Positions 8,129-18,066 of a stretch of 58,906 nt of DNA are shown here, one piece after another. Below the pieces are notes generated by a model, which did no database searches, was not told the origin of the DNA, and was given only the letters and a program-made list of their open reading frames with translations. Source of the stretch: Sphingobacteriales bacterium (GTDB lineage: Bacteria; Bacteroidota; Bacteroidia; Chitinophagales; Chitinophagaceae); assembly GCA_027484425.1 (NCBI GenBank), contig JAIXSZ010000054.1:1-58906 (forward strand). The letters are read 5' to 3'. Both the position numbers and the translations under genes were made by a program. Within the stretch, counting starts at the first letter, position 1. Each line of letters begins with the position of its first letter.

Positions 8129-8779
8129 ATGAATTTACGTAAAATATTGGTTTTTTATCGCATTCCTATTGCTATAGGTTTGTTGGCATTGGGTTTTTTG
8201 GTCGGGTTTCAGGTTACCTGGTGGATAGCATGGATACCATTTTTGGTGGCACTTATCATGATAGCGGCTTACTTCCTGATAGGGCCTATGACACTGATAC
8301 AGGGCTACATGGAAAGTGGCGACATGGAAGGTGCTCAGAAACTGCTGAAGCTGGTGAAGTATCCTGACCTGTTGTACAAACCTATTAGGTCGTCGTTCTA
8401 TATGCTGCAAGCCAATTTTTCTACTATTGGCGATGATTTGGATAAGGCGGAGTCGCAACTGCGCAAGGGGCTGGAAAGCGGAATGCCAGAGAAAGAGTAC
8501 GAGGGCACTGCCTACCTGCAACTGGGTGCTATAGCCCAGAAAAAAGGAAATACTAAAGAGGCATTTGAGCACCTGCGCAAGGCTGTAAGTATTGGATTGC
8601 CGGACAAAGACAATGAGGCTACGGCTTACTTGCAACTGTCTGGTATATGCATACAGCGTAGAGACTTCAGAAATGCTAAAATATACTTTAACAAGGCTAA
8701 GGCTTGCAAAGCCACCAACCCTCAGGTAGTGGAGCAGATAAAAGAACTGGCGAAATACATAGCACGTATACCAGGGTAA
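8129..8779 (+). CDS. membrane tetratricopeptide repeat protein
   Basis: A 216-residue protein with two adjacent transmembrane helices (about 10-28, IPIAIGLLALGFLVGFQV; about 30-52, WWIAWIPFLVALIMIAAYFL). A helical-repeat domain follows (GDMEGAQKLLKLVKYPDLLY, YLQLGAIAQKKGNTKEAFEH, YLQLSGICIQRRDFRNAKIY), which is TPR-like. The repeat part would lie in the cytoplasm or periplasm depending on topology; two helices and a short loop favour both ends in the cytoplasm. It has its own -7 box and terminator, so it is probably monocistronic. Likely a scaffold or adaptor; no partner visible. Confidence 0.7.
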   Translation: MNLRKILVFYRIPIAIGLLALGFLVGFQVTWWIAWIPFLVALIMIAAYFLIGPMTLIQGYMESGDMEGAQKLLKLVKYPDLLYKPIRSSFYMLQANFSTIGDDLDKAESQLRKGLESGMPEKEYEGTAYLQLGAIAQKKGNTKEAFEHLRKAVSIGLPDKDNEATAYLQLSGICIQRRDFRNAKIYFNKAKACKATNPQVVEQIKELAKYIARIPG

Positions 8780-8802
8780 ACTGTGGCTAACATATAATTC
8801 AT

Positions 8803-8838
8803 TCCCCTTCAGGCATCATTGTTTGAAGGGGATTTTTT
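8803..8838 (+). terminator. Rho-independent terminator
   Basis: TCCCCTTCA (8803-8811) pairs with TGAAGGGGA (8824-8832), followed by six T. It ends the TPR gene. Confidence 0.88.
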
Positions 8839-8844
8839 ATGCGG

Positions 8845-9669
8845 TTACTTTTGTGGAGGTAGGGTAGCATCCCAGCCTTCGTAGTAGCCTCTATACTTTT
8901 TGGCTGCTTGTGTTAGCTCGCTTTTCATACTCATCAGGCTATCCATTACTGGTTTGTCGTATCTCGTTACTTTTATTTCGTAGGGTAGAGAGGTAGTATT
9001 GGCATTTTTGGTACTGGTGATGGTGTATCGGTGCTGGCAGACATATTGTGCAAACGCTGCTCTGCCAGTATCGCTGGTAAAGAGTAGGTTGTGGGTAATG
9101 GGGCGGGGTAGGGTCAGGTTGTCGCCGGCTTGTAGCAGGGTGAGCAGTGCTTTGTCTGTAGCCATCCACTCTGTGGCAGCACTGTCGGGGTAGAGGAATG
9201 TGCGGTAGGTGATCCAAAGCGGATCGTGTTTTATTTTCAGCGTATAGTTATATTGTGGATAATGTGCGGCATAGATGCGGGTTATGGCACTGCGCACTGC
9301 TGTGGTGTCGCGTACATAATAATAATTCAGCCGCTCACAATTGTAGGTAAATGTACCTGCTAGTTTCTTGGCGGTAGCACCCGATAGAAAGCTACCCGTA
9401 ACATTGAGTATGTTTTCGAGTGTGTTGATCTCACCGGTATCTGGTATCCCCTGTGGGTTGTGGCACTCTCTGGCTTTAGGGCCCACCACTACCAGAAACG
9501 GTAGTAGTTTGTCGGGGGCTTTGGCTGCCAGTGCCATATCTACCAGCACAGATCCCGGTTTGCTTCCATAGCGTGCCATATAGGTATCCCAGTTTTCTTG
9601 CTGGGCAGTGGCGGCGGTGCAGGTAGCGGCAATGATGAGCAGAGATTGTAAACCACAGGTATACTTCAT
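8845..9669 (-). CDS. exported DUF695 / RraB-like domain protein
   Basis: A 274-residue protein with a signal peptide (LQSLLIIAATCTAATAQ). The N-terminal half (W..YMARYGSKPGSVLVDMAL... PFLVVVG... GIPDTGEINTLENIL... YNCERLNYYYVRD) fits DUF695. The C-terminal half (LYPDSAATEWMATDKALLTL, DNLTLPRPITHNLLFTSDTG, YEIKVTRYD..., YEGWDATL) fits the RraB/RNase E inhibitor B fold. The same two domains are joined in cytoplasmic TIGR01619-type proteins; here they carry an export signal, so a role in inhibiting RNase E is unlikely. Function unknown; domain assignment is by pattern recognition. Confidence 0.75.
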   Translation of the reverse strand: MKYTCGLQSLLIIAATCTAATAQQENWDTYMARYGSKPGSVLVDMALAAKAPDKLLPFLVVVGPKARECHNPQGIPDTGEINTLENILNVTGSFLSGATAKKLAGTFTYNCERLNYYYVRDTTAVRSAITRIYAAHYPQYNYTLKIKHDPLWITYRTFLYPDSAATEWMATDKALLTLLQAGDNLTLPRPITHNLLFTSDTGRAAFAQYVCQHRYTITSTKNANTTSLPYEIKVTRYDKPVMDSLMSMKSELTQAAKKYRGYYEGWDATLPPQK

Positions 9670-9973
9670 GCTGTAAAATAAACGTTTATAGCTGTAGTGC
9701 AGACCGCTTTAAGAAAAATTTATACCTATCTTGGGTGGTGTGGGTATACATTCGTTAATAGTAACCAGTAGTTAATTGACTGTAGTACTAACATTTACAA
9801 TTGTGTACACGCCTTTTTTTGTGCGTAAAAGTATGTAGGTGGTAATCAGTGTTGATGAAATGGTGCTTTGGTGTTTGCAGCGATACAATGTGCAAATGAA
9901 AGTGTGCAACTATAGATTTTCGTTCCTTTTTAGAGTGGGTATGTTTATTTTCGCTTCATAAAAAGAATAGTTT
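9670..9973. other. divergent intergenic region
   Basis: About 300 bases between divergently transcribed genes, so it must hold both promoters. TATTTTCG near 9948-9955 is one base off the TAnnTTTG -7 consensus and could serve the sigma-factor gene. No other feature seen. Confidence 0.4.
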
Positions 9974-10570
9974 TTGGCTAAAGCAATAGATGTGAGTGGT
10001 CCTTTTTCAGTATCGGAGCGAAGTTTATCGGGTCAAGATGAGCTTAGGGTTCTGATAAAGGATTGTATTGCCCTATCGCGTCACTCGCAAAAAAGGTTGT
10101 ATGAAAAGTATTCACCCGCTGCTTATGGTATCATAAGGAAGTATGTGCATAACAATGAGTCTGTAGCAAAAGAGATACTGAATGAGGCATTTTTTAAGAT
10201 ATTCAGAGATCTACACCAGTATTCTTTTCAGGGGGCATTTGAGGGGTGGATAAGGCGCATAGTTGTGCATACTATAAGCGACTATATGCGCAGGAACGTA
10301 AAAGAGGACAAAATGACCCGTGAGGTGATGCCCGAAGATGCTTATGTGAACAGTGAACCTGTGGAGAATATGTCGCACAAGGAGCTGCTAAAGATAATAG
10401 AAACGCTTCCAGATGTACAGAGGAATATTTTCAATCTGTTTGTATTCGAAAATTACTCGCACAAAGAGATTGCGAAAATGCTGAATATGCAGCAGAACAA
10501 TTGCCGGTGGCACTTGAATGATGCACGCAGGAGACTAAAGGAAAAAATAAATTTACTTATAAATAAGTAA
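9974..10570 (+). CDS. ECF-type sigma-70 family RNA polymerase sigma factor
   Basis: A 198-residue sigma factor. Region 2 is seen in SQKRLYEKYSPAAYGIIRKY... EILNEAFFKIFRDLHQYSFQ... FEGWIRRIVVHTISDYMRR, and region 4 in LPDVQRNIFNLFVFENYSHK EIAKMLNM... HLNDARRRLKEKI. It begins at TTG 9974, with no ATG nearby in frame. The next gene starts 2 bp after its stop, so both are translated from one mRNA. That gene encodes a membrane protein of anti-sigma type (below), which probably controls this factor. Confidence 0.92.
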   Translation: MAKAIDVSGPFSVSERSLSGQDELRVLIKDCIALSRHSQKRLYEKYSPAAYGIIRKYVHNNESVAKEILNEAFFKIFRDLHQYSFQGAFEGWIRRIVVHTISDYMRRNVKEDKMTREVMPEDAYVNSEPVENMSHKELLKIIETLPDVQRNIFNLFVFENYSHKEIAKMLNMQQNNCRWHLNDARRRLKEKINLLINK

Positions 10571-10572
10571 CA

Positions 10573-12291
10573 GTGAAAAGTAACAAAAAACACATCGACG
10601 ACCTGTTTAGGGAGAAATTGGGCAACTACACTGAGGTGCCACCCGCTGATGCCTGGCAGGATCTGGATAAACAACTAGATACACTTACTCCTCATGTGCC
10701 TACTGCACCACTACGCTGGCTCACCCATGTGGGCATGGTATCGCTGATAGCGGTGCTGAGTGTGTCGTTTGTACAGAAGTTTTATGGCAAGCACAAAGGT
10801 GCTGCTGATGTGGCAGATGCTCAGCAATCGAACACAACACCTACTGAAGTAAATAATACTACTAATGCCGATAATGGAGCAAATAGCCTAGCAGAGGCTA
10901 CTAACGGAAATGAAACAGATGCTGCTATTGCAGACAATGCTACCCAGGATAATGTATCAGCAGAAGAAGTGCATGATAACAATAATGCTTCAGTAGGGAA
11001 TTCGACAGGAAATAGTAATAGCGCAGATAACTACCACACAAATAATAATGCACTAGCTGCTAATACTAGCAAGGGAAACAGTGGCAATACAGAAATGGAA
11101 TATGGTGATGATGTGAGTTTTTCGCCTGATGCTGATAAAGAATACGTAAATGACGGCAGCCACAGCTATGATAAAAAAATAAAAGAGAATAGAGGTAATG
11201 GTGAGGCAATTGTGAATAATGAGGTCAATTCATATGCTAGCCAATTATCTAATGCGAAGGCAAAAGCTGCTACAACTGATAATATAACAGAACAAAAAGA
11301 AATAACTGCTTACAATGCAGCAAAGGGAGGTTTATCTGATAAAAAACATCAAGTAAGCAACGGTAATAGTACTGAAAATCAATTGATTGCGAATACTCAA
11401 ACTATAAATGCTGCAACTGATGCAGTAAAACAAGAGATTACTAGCATACCAACAAACCAAACAAAAGCAGCTACGGAAACCAAACAAAAAGCACCCAAAC
11501 CTACTCGTAATTTTGCGCGTTGGGAGGCTGGTGTGAAGTCGGGATATGAGCGTGGATTTGATAATATGGGGGCAACTAAGTTTGCGATAGCGCCCTATCT
11601 GCAATACAATGTAACGGGCAGGATAGCCATAATGACGCAGCCAGCAGTGAAGTTTGCCAATGCGCCTACACGTGTTATAGGTGCACCTGAGCAATACTAC
11701 AGTGTAAACAATGATGGCAAGGTGACCGCAAAAGAGAGCTTTACAACTGTGAAAGTAGAGGGTGGATCCGTACAGGAATACAACAATACCCGCTACAATT
11801 ACACCCGCAGCCACGATAGTGTAGTGAAAACTAACAGAACAGGTGGCAGGTATATGGAATATGAATTGCCAGTGCTCATGAAGTACAGTATTTCCAAAAA
11901 GTCATCGGTGTACGGTGGTGTTAACGTTGTGTATAGCCAGTTGCAACAGGTAAAAGAACATACTTATACTAAAGCAGGTATCGTGAGGTCGGTAGATACA
12001 CTGATAACCTCAATAGGTGAACCAATAGCACCTGCTATAGACGATATTTTGACACATAACGGTACCCCCATATCAGACTATAACGGCCCCTTATATCCTG
12101 TCTCCGGCAAGCAGAATGTCCGCATGGGCGCTATGCTGGGATTTACTTATCAGTATAGCAGTCGGCTGATGCTGGATGCACTGGTACAGAAAAATCCGGC
12201 ACCTGTACAATCTTACAACGGGTACAATATCAATGCCCCGTTATCTTCTACCAGCTTCAGAATATCTGTTGGTTACAAGATCACAAAATGA
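10573..12291 (+). CDS. probable dual-membrane anti-sigma factor with outer-membrane beta-barrel
   Basis: A 572-residue protein starting at GTG 10573, two bases after the sigma gene. The order of parts is: cytoplasmic segment of about 47 residues (DDLFREKLGNYTEVPPADAW QDLDKQL, the short anti-sigma-like motif common in this phylum); one transmembrane helix (about 48-67, WLTHVGMVSLIAVLSVSFVQ); a low-complexity Asn/Ala/Thr-rich stretch to about residue 310; then a beta-barrel-like domain (WEAGVKSGYERGF, FAIAPYLQYNV, YMEYELPVLMKYSISKKSSV YGGVNVVYS, ending SSTSFRISVGYKITK). The linker is long enough to cross the periplasm. This fits the dual membrane-spanning anti-sigma (Dma) architecture described in Bacteroides. 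Sensing of an outer-membrane event by the barrel is inference. Confidence 0.7.
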   Translation: MKSNKKHIDDLFREKLGNYTEVPPADAWQDLDKQLDTLTPHVPTAPLRWLTHVGMVSLIAVLSVSFVQKFYGKHKGAADVADAQQSNTTPTEVNNTTNADNGANSLAEATNGNETDAAIADNATQDNVSAEEVHDNNNASVGNSTGNSNSADNYHTNNNALAANTSKGNSGNTEMEYGDDVSFSPDADKEYVNDGSHSYDKKIKENRGNGEAIVNNEVNSYASQLSNAKAKAATTDNITEQKEITAYNAAKGGLSDKKHQVSNGNSTENQLIANTQTINAATDAVKQEITSIPTNQTKAATETKQKAPKPTRNFARWEAGVKSGYERGFDNMGATKFAIAPYLQYNVTGRIAIMTQPAVKFANAPTRVIGAPEQYYSVNNDGKVTAKESFTTVKVEGGSVQEYNNTRYNYTRSHDSVVKTNRTGGRYMEYELPVLMKYSISKKSSVYGGVNVVYSQLQQVKEHTYTKAGIVRSVDTLITSIGEPIAPAIDDILTHNGTPISDYNGPLYPVSGKQNVRMGAMLGFTYQYSSRLMLDALVQKNPAPVQSYNGYNINAPLSSTSFRISVGYKITK

Positions 12292-12422
12292 TTTAGCTAT
12301 AAACCCTATCCTTTTGCCCCTTTTAGTCTGTCTTAGATTTTATGGTTATGTAAATTCTGGCTAAATTTGAAGGACTTCCGGCTATCTGAATCTACTAACC
12401 TAACCGGGCAAATGAACAAAAC

Positions 12423-14948
12423 ATGACCAAAACCTTTTACAATTATCTATACTTGGTTGGTAGTATAGTATTGTTGGTTAGCGGTTCATACAATGCTCAG
12501 GCACAAATCATCTCTACTTTTGCTGGTAACGGTACCACAGGATACTCGGGCGATGGGGGGCTTGCTACTGCTGCCCAAATAGATTCTCCTACTTGTCTTG
12601 CTACCGACAGGGCTGGCAACTTGTACATTAACGATCAGTTTAATCACTCCGTAAGGCGGGTATCTCCCTCAGGCGTTATCACTACCATTGCAGGTAATGG
12701 TACTGCTGGTTTCAGCAGTGATGGCATAGCTGCTACTGCTGCCAGTATGACCCTCAACTGGGGTATAGCTACCGATACATCTGGCAATTTGTTTATCACC
12801 GACCAAACTAACCATCGAGTACGAATGGTAAATGCAGCCGGTATAATTACAACCATAGCTGGCAATGGCACTTTTGGTTATAGTGGCGATGGTGGCTCAG
12901 CAGTATTGGCCCAAATGAAATCACCTTTGGGCATTACTACAGACCCGGCAGGTAATGTATATGTTGGTGATTTTTATAATTTTAGAATCAGGAAAATTGC
13001 ACGAGATGGCACCATTAGTACCTATGCTGGCAACGGTAGCAATGGATATAGCGGTGATGGAGGTCTGGCAATAAATGCGCAATTGAGTTATGTTTTTGGA
13101 CTATCTACCGATGCGGCTGGTAATTTATATATATGCGATGCTTCTAACAACTGTATAAGAAAGGTTAGTACTGATGGTATTATTACCACAGTAGCGGGCA
13201 ATGGTACTGCAGGGTATAATGGTGATGGTATTGCGGCTACAGCAGCCTCACTCTGGCATCCATTGGGGGTGTATGCATTGAATACTGGTGGATTGCTTAT
13301 TGCCGACTACAAAAACAATCGTGTGCGTAGAGTTACAGCTTCCGGTATCATCAGTACCATTGCTGGTACTGGCGATGCAGGTTACAATGGCGAAGGTATG
13401 CCCGCTACAGCAGCTCGCCTACACCACCCAGTGGGCGTGATAATGGATGCCGAAGAGAATATTTATGTGTCGGACATGCTGAATGCACGTGTGCGAAAAA
13501 TAAATAATGTACTTGCTTTCGTAAAAGGTGATACTGCAAGCTTAAGTATTTGTCAGGATTCAGGACCTATTTCGCTCAATGAGCTACTAGCCGTTAGGGA
13601 TATATATATAGGTCTTACTGATGTATGGACACTGGCACAGCCACCAGTGCATGGTGTAGCCTCGGTGGGCTATACTACAATATCTACCGGCGGTGTGCTT
13701 ACCCCTACTGGTCTTAATTATGTACCCAATACTGGCTATACTGGTATAGATTCATTCAGGGTTAGGGTGTCGAACTCACTATCTGCCGATTATATAAAGA
13801 TATATGTACATGTAGTGCCGTATCCATCTGCTGGTACTATTACCGGGGCATCGAGCGTGTGTGTGGCAGACACAGTAATACTAGCAAGCAGTGTGCCGGG
13901 TGGGGTATGGTCTACCACAAGTGGCAATGCTGGTATAGCTCCCCGAACATCTGGTGCCTTGTTATATGGCATTGCCGCTGGCGGTGATACGGTACGTTAT
14001 ACGGTTAGTAATGCCTGTGGAGCAGTTTTCGCAACTTCACCCATTACAGTCAATCCATTGCCCGACCCTGGTGTTATCACAGGTCCTGACGCGCTTTGCA
14101 TCAGTACCATATCGGCATACGTAGCATCTATAAGTGGTGGCACATGGAGCGCCAGCAACCTCAATGTAGAAGTACTGGCACCGGGTAGCATTAAAGGAAT
14201 AGCTGCCGGCACAGCCACAGTGATATATAAGGTGGCTAACGATTGGTGTACTGCTGCTGCCATAAAAACAATAACTGTTGAGGTATTTCCAGACCCTGGG
14301 CTAATATCGGGTCCAGTAAATGTATGTCTTGGTAGCCAGATAGAATTGACCAATCCTACTGCAGGTGGGGTGTGGAGTAGCGATTTTGGGTATGCGGTAG
14401 TAACGCTGGGGGTGGTAACAGGTGTGCTGGTAGGCAATGATTTTGTAAATTATAGTGTCACCAATACTTGTGGAACTGCAGTAGCTACCAGACCGGTGGC
14501 GGTATATCCTGTGCCGAGTGTACCACAGATAGAAGATTATCAAGGTTGGTTGTACACCACTATGCCCTTCGCTACGTACCAGTGGCGACTTAATAACTTT
14601 GATCTACCCGGAGCCAACAATGATAGCCTATATGCCCTGCAGCCAGGTATCTATCAGGTGCAGGTGAGCAATGACGAGGGGTGCAAGTCGGTATCGGGTA
14701 CTTACCAGTATAATGGCTGCGGGCCAGATGATATGGTCATTTTTCCTAGCCCTACAAGTGGCGACCTATCTATAACATGGTGCAGAGCAGTGAATGCCCG
14801 CCTCACCACTGCCGATGGCAAAACCGTAGGAACCGCCACAGGTGTAAGCTCCATCACATTTAGGCAGCTACCTGCAGGTTTTTATTTGCTCACAGTATAT
14901 GAGCTAGATGGTACTAAGGTGAAGACTAGTAAGATAGTGAAACTTTAG
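12423..14948 (+). CDS. secreted NHL-repeat protein with Ig-like repeats and T9SS C-terminal signal
   Basis: An 841-residue protein. A signal peptide (LYLVGSIVLLVSGSYNAQAQ) is followed by six NHL units, each of the form AGNGTxGYSGDGGxATxAxL ...GIATDxxGNLYIxDxxNxxIR, at about residues 30-365, predicting a six-bladed propeller. Three Ig-like units of about 75 residues follow (GxIxGxxxxC...GGxWSS..G), and then a type IX secretion C-terminal domain (MVIFPSPTSGDLSITW ... LPAGFYLLTVYELDGTKVKT SKIVKL). It should be exported and attached or released at the cell surface. The Ig-like units match those of the partial gene at 56802. Its stop overlaps the stop of the converging WG-repeat gene. Confidence 0.88.
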   Translation: MTKTFYNYLYLVGSIVLLVSGSYNAQAQIISTFAGNGTTGYSGDGGLATAAQIDSPTCLATDRAGNLYINDQFNHSVRRVSPSGVITTIAGNGTAGFSSDGIAATAASMTLNWGIATDTSGNLFITDQTNHRVRMVNAAGIITTIAGNGTFGYSGDGGSAVLAQMKSPLGITTDPAGNVYVGDFYNFRIRKIARDGTISTYAGNGSNGYSGDGGLAINAQLSYVFGLSTDAAGNLYICDASNNCIRKVSTDGIITTVAGNGTAGYNGDGIAATAASLWHPLGVYALNTGGLLIADYKNNRVRRVTASGIISTIAGTGDAGYNGEGMPATAARLHHPVGVIMDAEENIYVSDMLNARVRKINNVLAFVKGDTASLSICQDSGPISLNELLAVRDIYIGLTDVWTLAQPPVHGVASVGYTTISTGGVLTPTGLNYVPNTGYTGIDSFRVRVSNSLSADYIKIYVHVVPYPSAGTITGASSVCVADTVILASSVPGGVWSTTSGNAGIAPRTSGALLYGIAAGGDTVRYTVSNACGAVFATSPITVNPLPDPGVITGPDALCISTISAYVASISGGTWSASNLNVEVLAPGSIKGIAAGTATVIYKVANDWCTAAAIKTITVEVFPDPGLISGPVNVCLGSQIELTNPTAGGVWSSDFGYAVVTLGVVTGVLVGNDFVNYSVTNTCGTAVATRPVAVYPVPSVPQIEDYQGWLYTTMPFATYQWRLNNFDLPGANNDSLYALQPGIYQVQVSNDEGCKSVSGTYQYNGCGPDDMVIFPSPTSGDLSITWCRAVNARLTTADGKTVGTATGVSSITFRQLPAGFYLLTVYELDGTKVKTSKIVKL

Positions 14949-17824
14949 TAGCGGGTGTATATTTTTACTATATCACCTTGCATATTCAATTCACCACGCT
15001 CATCATCTTTCCGAAATTCATAGGTGGTTTCGTCCAATTCTGAAATCAAATCATATATACATGGTATCAACACTTTCCCTTTCCTATCAGCAACGCCATA
15101 TTTGTAATCATTATTTGTAATTTCAGTAAATATTATTGTACTATTTTTGCATATTTCAATCTCATTCTCATATTTGAATGGAGATATCTCTTTGCCATTT
15201 CCATCCAGTATGCCCCATTTATTATTCCTTTTGGCTATAAAAGTTGTCTTTTCCGTCATTTCATCATACAAACCAACTTCGATTTCAGTATACTTTGCTT
15301 TTGTAAGTATTTTACCATTGGGGCTTATAAGGGCATACATTTTAGTTTTATCTTTCTTTAATTGAACTCCAAATTTGTATTTTGAAATCAATTCTTCAAT
15401 TTCATCAAATTCTGTTTCTTTAAGTTGTTTTTGTTTTAGGTCGTAAATGCAATACTTATTAGTAGCTATAGATTTTACTGAAAGGATGTTGTCTTGGGCG
15501 AATAGATCAGTATACCCTTCTGGTAATGTAGTATCTCCTTTTTCGTTCAAAATAGGGGAGTAAATGTTGCTATCTCTATGGTAGCCCCACATGTTGTGTG
15601 AAATATTGCTGGGATGAAAGTTCCCACTAAATTTATTTAATATCACTCCGTATTGGTTAAGAATGTATGTGGAGTCTGATTTTTTTTTGCTGTCTTCGTC
15701 TACCTTCCACACTACAAACCCAACTGACGTTTTTTTTATCATATTGTAGGCTGCAGGTAGTATCCATTCGCTTTCTTCATTATCATAAATGCCAACTTTG
15801 CCTTTATCATTTATTACCGCGTATCTCTCAGACGGATTAAGTGTGTCATATACATATGTTCTAGTAGCGTCTGGTTTTGTATTCTCTAGTTTCTCTAATG
15901 TATTTAAGTTAGCATCATCGTCATTGTAAGCGGGTGTGCAAGGAAACTGGAAGTATGGATTTGTTGTGTTGCCACTGTTGTATGAATCGTATACTATTTC
16001 ATTTTCATTTACCACTATGAGTTTTACTTTGTTGTTTTCTGCTTTTTCAGTTGGAGTAGATTTGTAATTCCATACAGTTTCCGAATTATAATAGCGTCTT
16101 GGTTTTGATAGAAGTCGTTTATAGTTTTTTGAGTGAGTCTTGTAATCAAGAAATGGTGGTATAACATAGCCGTTGTTATTTAAAAGTGCGAATTTGCCTT
16201 TTATACCTAATAAATAGTTGTAATATTCGGAGCTATCACAATTTTCGCTATTCATGCTTCCAAGTGTGTCATAAATAAATGGCGTTATTGTATTGCCAAA
16301 AACATCTATAACCCCCCAATGATGGCTGGAATCACAGTATAGCATAGCATACCCATCAAGAATATGAAACTTGTTTACAGCAAAACCAAGGTTGTACAGT
16401 AGTTTCCCAGTATGGCTTAGGAAATACATACTGTCATGATTTTTCAAAATTAATGGGTACTTTCTATTGTAGCCTATATCATTACCGTAAGCAGCCCAAT
16501 CAGGAAGTTCTGTTCCTTTTACTTTGAACACAATCTTAGTGCTGTCAAATACGATAATACTGTCTTTAAGTAAAATGATTAACCACTTATCTTCAATTGT
16601 ATATCCAGTTAGCTCTTTTATGGTTTCTAACTTGTTGATTTTGTCTATATTATTATATAGTATGTGTGTTTCTCCACTATCTCTGCCTATCAAAAAGTTT
16701 GAATTTTGTACCCAATTAAGATAATCATATTGAGTAATTATATGGATATTCAGTTTTTTGTTTAGTTCTTCAATTTGTGATGATGTAAGTTTTGGTAAAG
16801 TATCTATCAATTTTTGATTGCTTATTTCTACTGCCACTGGATATCTGTTTACACTCCTTTCTGTGTCTTTACTCACATATAAATATCCATCTTTTTTTAC
16901 AGTTACCGAATTTACAGGACCAAGATTGCCAATTACCCGATTGTTATTTATTATGTAAGCATTGTTGGAGTGTTTATTAAAGGCTACGTATATGTCATCC
17001 TTTATCTTACCTATGAAGTTAATATTCAGGTATTCTTTTTTTACTATGTCATAGATGCATCTATCTTCGCAATCAATTTTATTTTCAAATGCTATATATC
17101 TATCTCCAACATAGTAACAATTAGAATACGTGCCACTGTTAAAGATTAGGTTGAATTTATCGTCATATATATTCCCGTTTTTGCCTACTTGCCACCAACC
17201 TATGTTTGTTTTCTTTGGCTTATCCTTTAGTCCATCTATTAGCGTTTTCCCATTTGTGTCTAATACCTTGTTGTCCGCCAGTATTACTTTTGACATTGAA
17301 TCATAGACAATTTGGTTGTAAAACAGAGGAGTAAGTAGTTTTCCTTCATAATTAACGAGGGCATATAAATGATTTACTGTTATTACAATCAGTTTTTTGT
17401 TTATCACTTCGTATTCACGTGCTAAGCATTTCCAAAGTAGTTTGCCACTTTGGTTATATGCAAATAAGGTGTCGTTAGATCTGCTGAGCGAAGTTTTCGG
17501 AGTATGATTAGTTGTATTCAGTGAGTCTTCTATTTTAATTTCCTTTCCTGAGGTGTCTATAATAGCATGTTTATATATTCCTTCTAGCACAAACTGATAG
17601 GGTTGTCCAAGAAGTATTTCTCCACTTATGAAAGGAATAATTGGGATACCTCTGCTATTGATAACACTATATTTTTTTCCCTGAAAAACAATAAAGCAAT
17701 TGTAGGCAGGTGTTACGGTGATATATACATCTTTTAATTTTTGCAACATAACACTGTCTGTTTGTTGTGCCTTTACGGCACATAACAAACACATAGTGAG
17801 TATATGGAGTAGTGTCTTTTTCAA
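14945..17824 (-). CDS. exported WG-repeat protein (paralogue 1)
   Basis: A 959-residue protein with signal peptide MKKTLLHILTMCLLCAVKAQ. Most of it consists of WG-type units (NKWGILDGNGKEISPFKYEN, YGVADRKGKVLIPCIYD, RYAVINDKGKVGIYDNEESE WILPAAYN) in which 'xWGviDxxGxxixPxxYdxi' recurs. WG repeats form beta-rich solenoids or propellers of unknown ligand. It is homologous along its whole length to the 1334-residue protein at 20529-24443: compare the N-terminal YSVINSRGIPIIPF with YSVCNSKGIPIIPF. Its 3' end overlaps the NHL gene by 4 bp (convergent stops). Confidence 0.85.
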   Translation of the reverse strand: MKKTLLHILTMCLLCAVKAQQTDSVMLQKLKDVYITVTPAYNCFIVFQGKKYSVINSRGIPIIPFISGEILLGQPYQFVLEGIYKHAIIDTSGKEIKIEDSLNTTNHTPKTSLSRSNDTLFAYNQSGKLLWKCLAREYEVINKKLIVITVNHLYALVNYEGKLLTPLFYNQIVYDSMSKVILADNKVLDTNGKTLIDGLKDKPKKTNIGWWQVGKNGNIYDDKFNLIFNSGTYSNCYYVGDRYIAFENKIDCEDRCIYDIVKKEYLNINFIGKIKDDIYVAFNKHSNNAYIINNNRVIGNLGPVNSVTVKKDGYLYVSKDTERSVNRYPVAVEISNQKLIDTLPKLTSSQIEELNKKLNIHIITQYDYLNWVQNSNFLIGRDSGETHILYNNIDKINKLETIKELTGYTIEDKWLIILLKDSIIVFDSTKIVFKVKGTELPDWAAYGNDIGYNRKYPLILKNHDSMYFLSHTGKLLYNLGFAVNKFHILDGYAMLYCDSSHHWGVIDVFGNTITPFIYDTLGSMNSENCDSSEYYNYLLGIKGKFALLNNNGYVIPPFLDYKTHSKNYKRLLSKPRRYYNSETVWNYKSTPTEKAENNKVKLIVVNENEIVYDSYNSGNTTNPYFQFPCTPAYNDDDANLNTLEKLENTKPDATRTYVYDTLNPSERYAVINDKGKVGIYDNEESEWILPAAYNMIKKTSVGFVVWKVDEDSKKKSDSTYILNQYGVILNKFSGNFHPSNISHNMWGYHRDSNIYSPILNEKGDTTLPEGYTDLFAQDNILSVKSIATNKYCIYDLKQKQLKETEFDEIEELISKYKFGVQLKKDKTKMYALISPNGKILTKAKYTEIEVGLYDEMTEKTTFIAKRNNKWGILDGNGKEISPFKYENEIEICKNSTIIFTEITNNDYKYGVADRKGKVLIPCIYDLISELDETTYEFRKDDERGELNMQGDIVKIYTRY

Positions 17825-18066
17825 TGATTATGCTTATCTGTTACCTGATGTTACTTCATAAGACGTACTTATACGTAATAATCTTTGTTGGGTTTATATA
17901 CTAAAAATTCTATTTCCAGAGCTCAATATTTTATTTCCCATATTTTATCGATAATCTAATGAATAGTCTGTATTAAATTTTTAATTACTGCTGCTTTTGG
18001 CATATTCTCTTTCTCTCTTTATTGAATATTTGTATATTGTGGTTATAGATCAAATATAACGATTCT

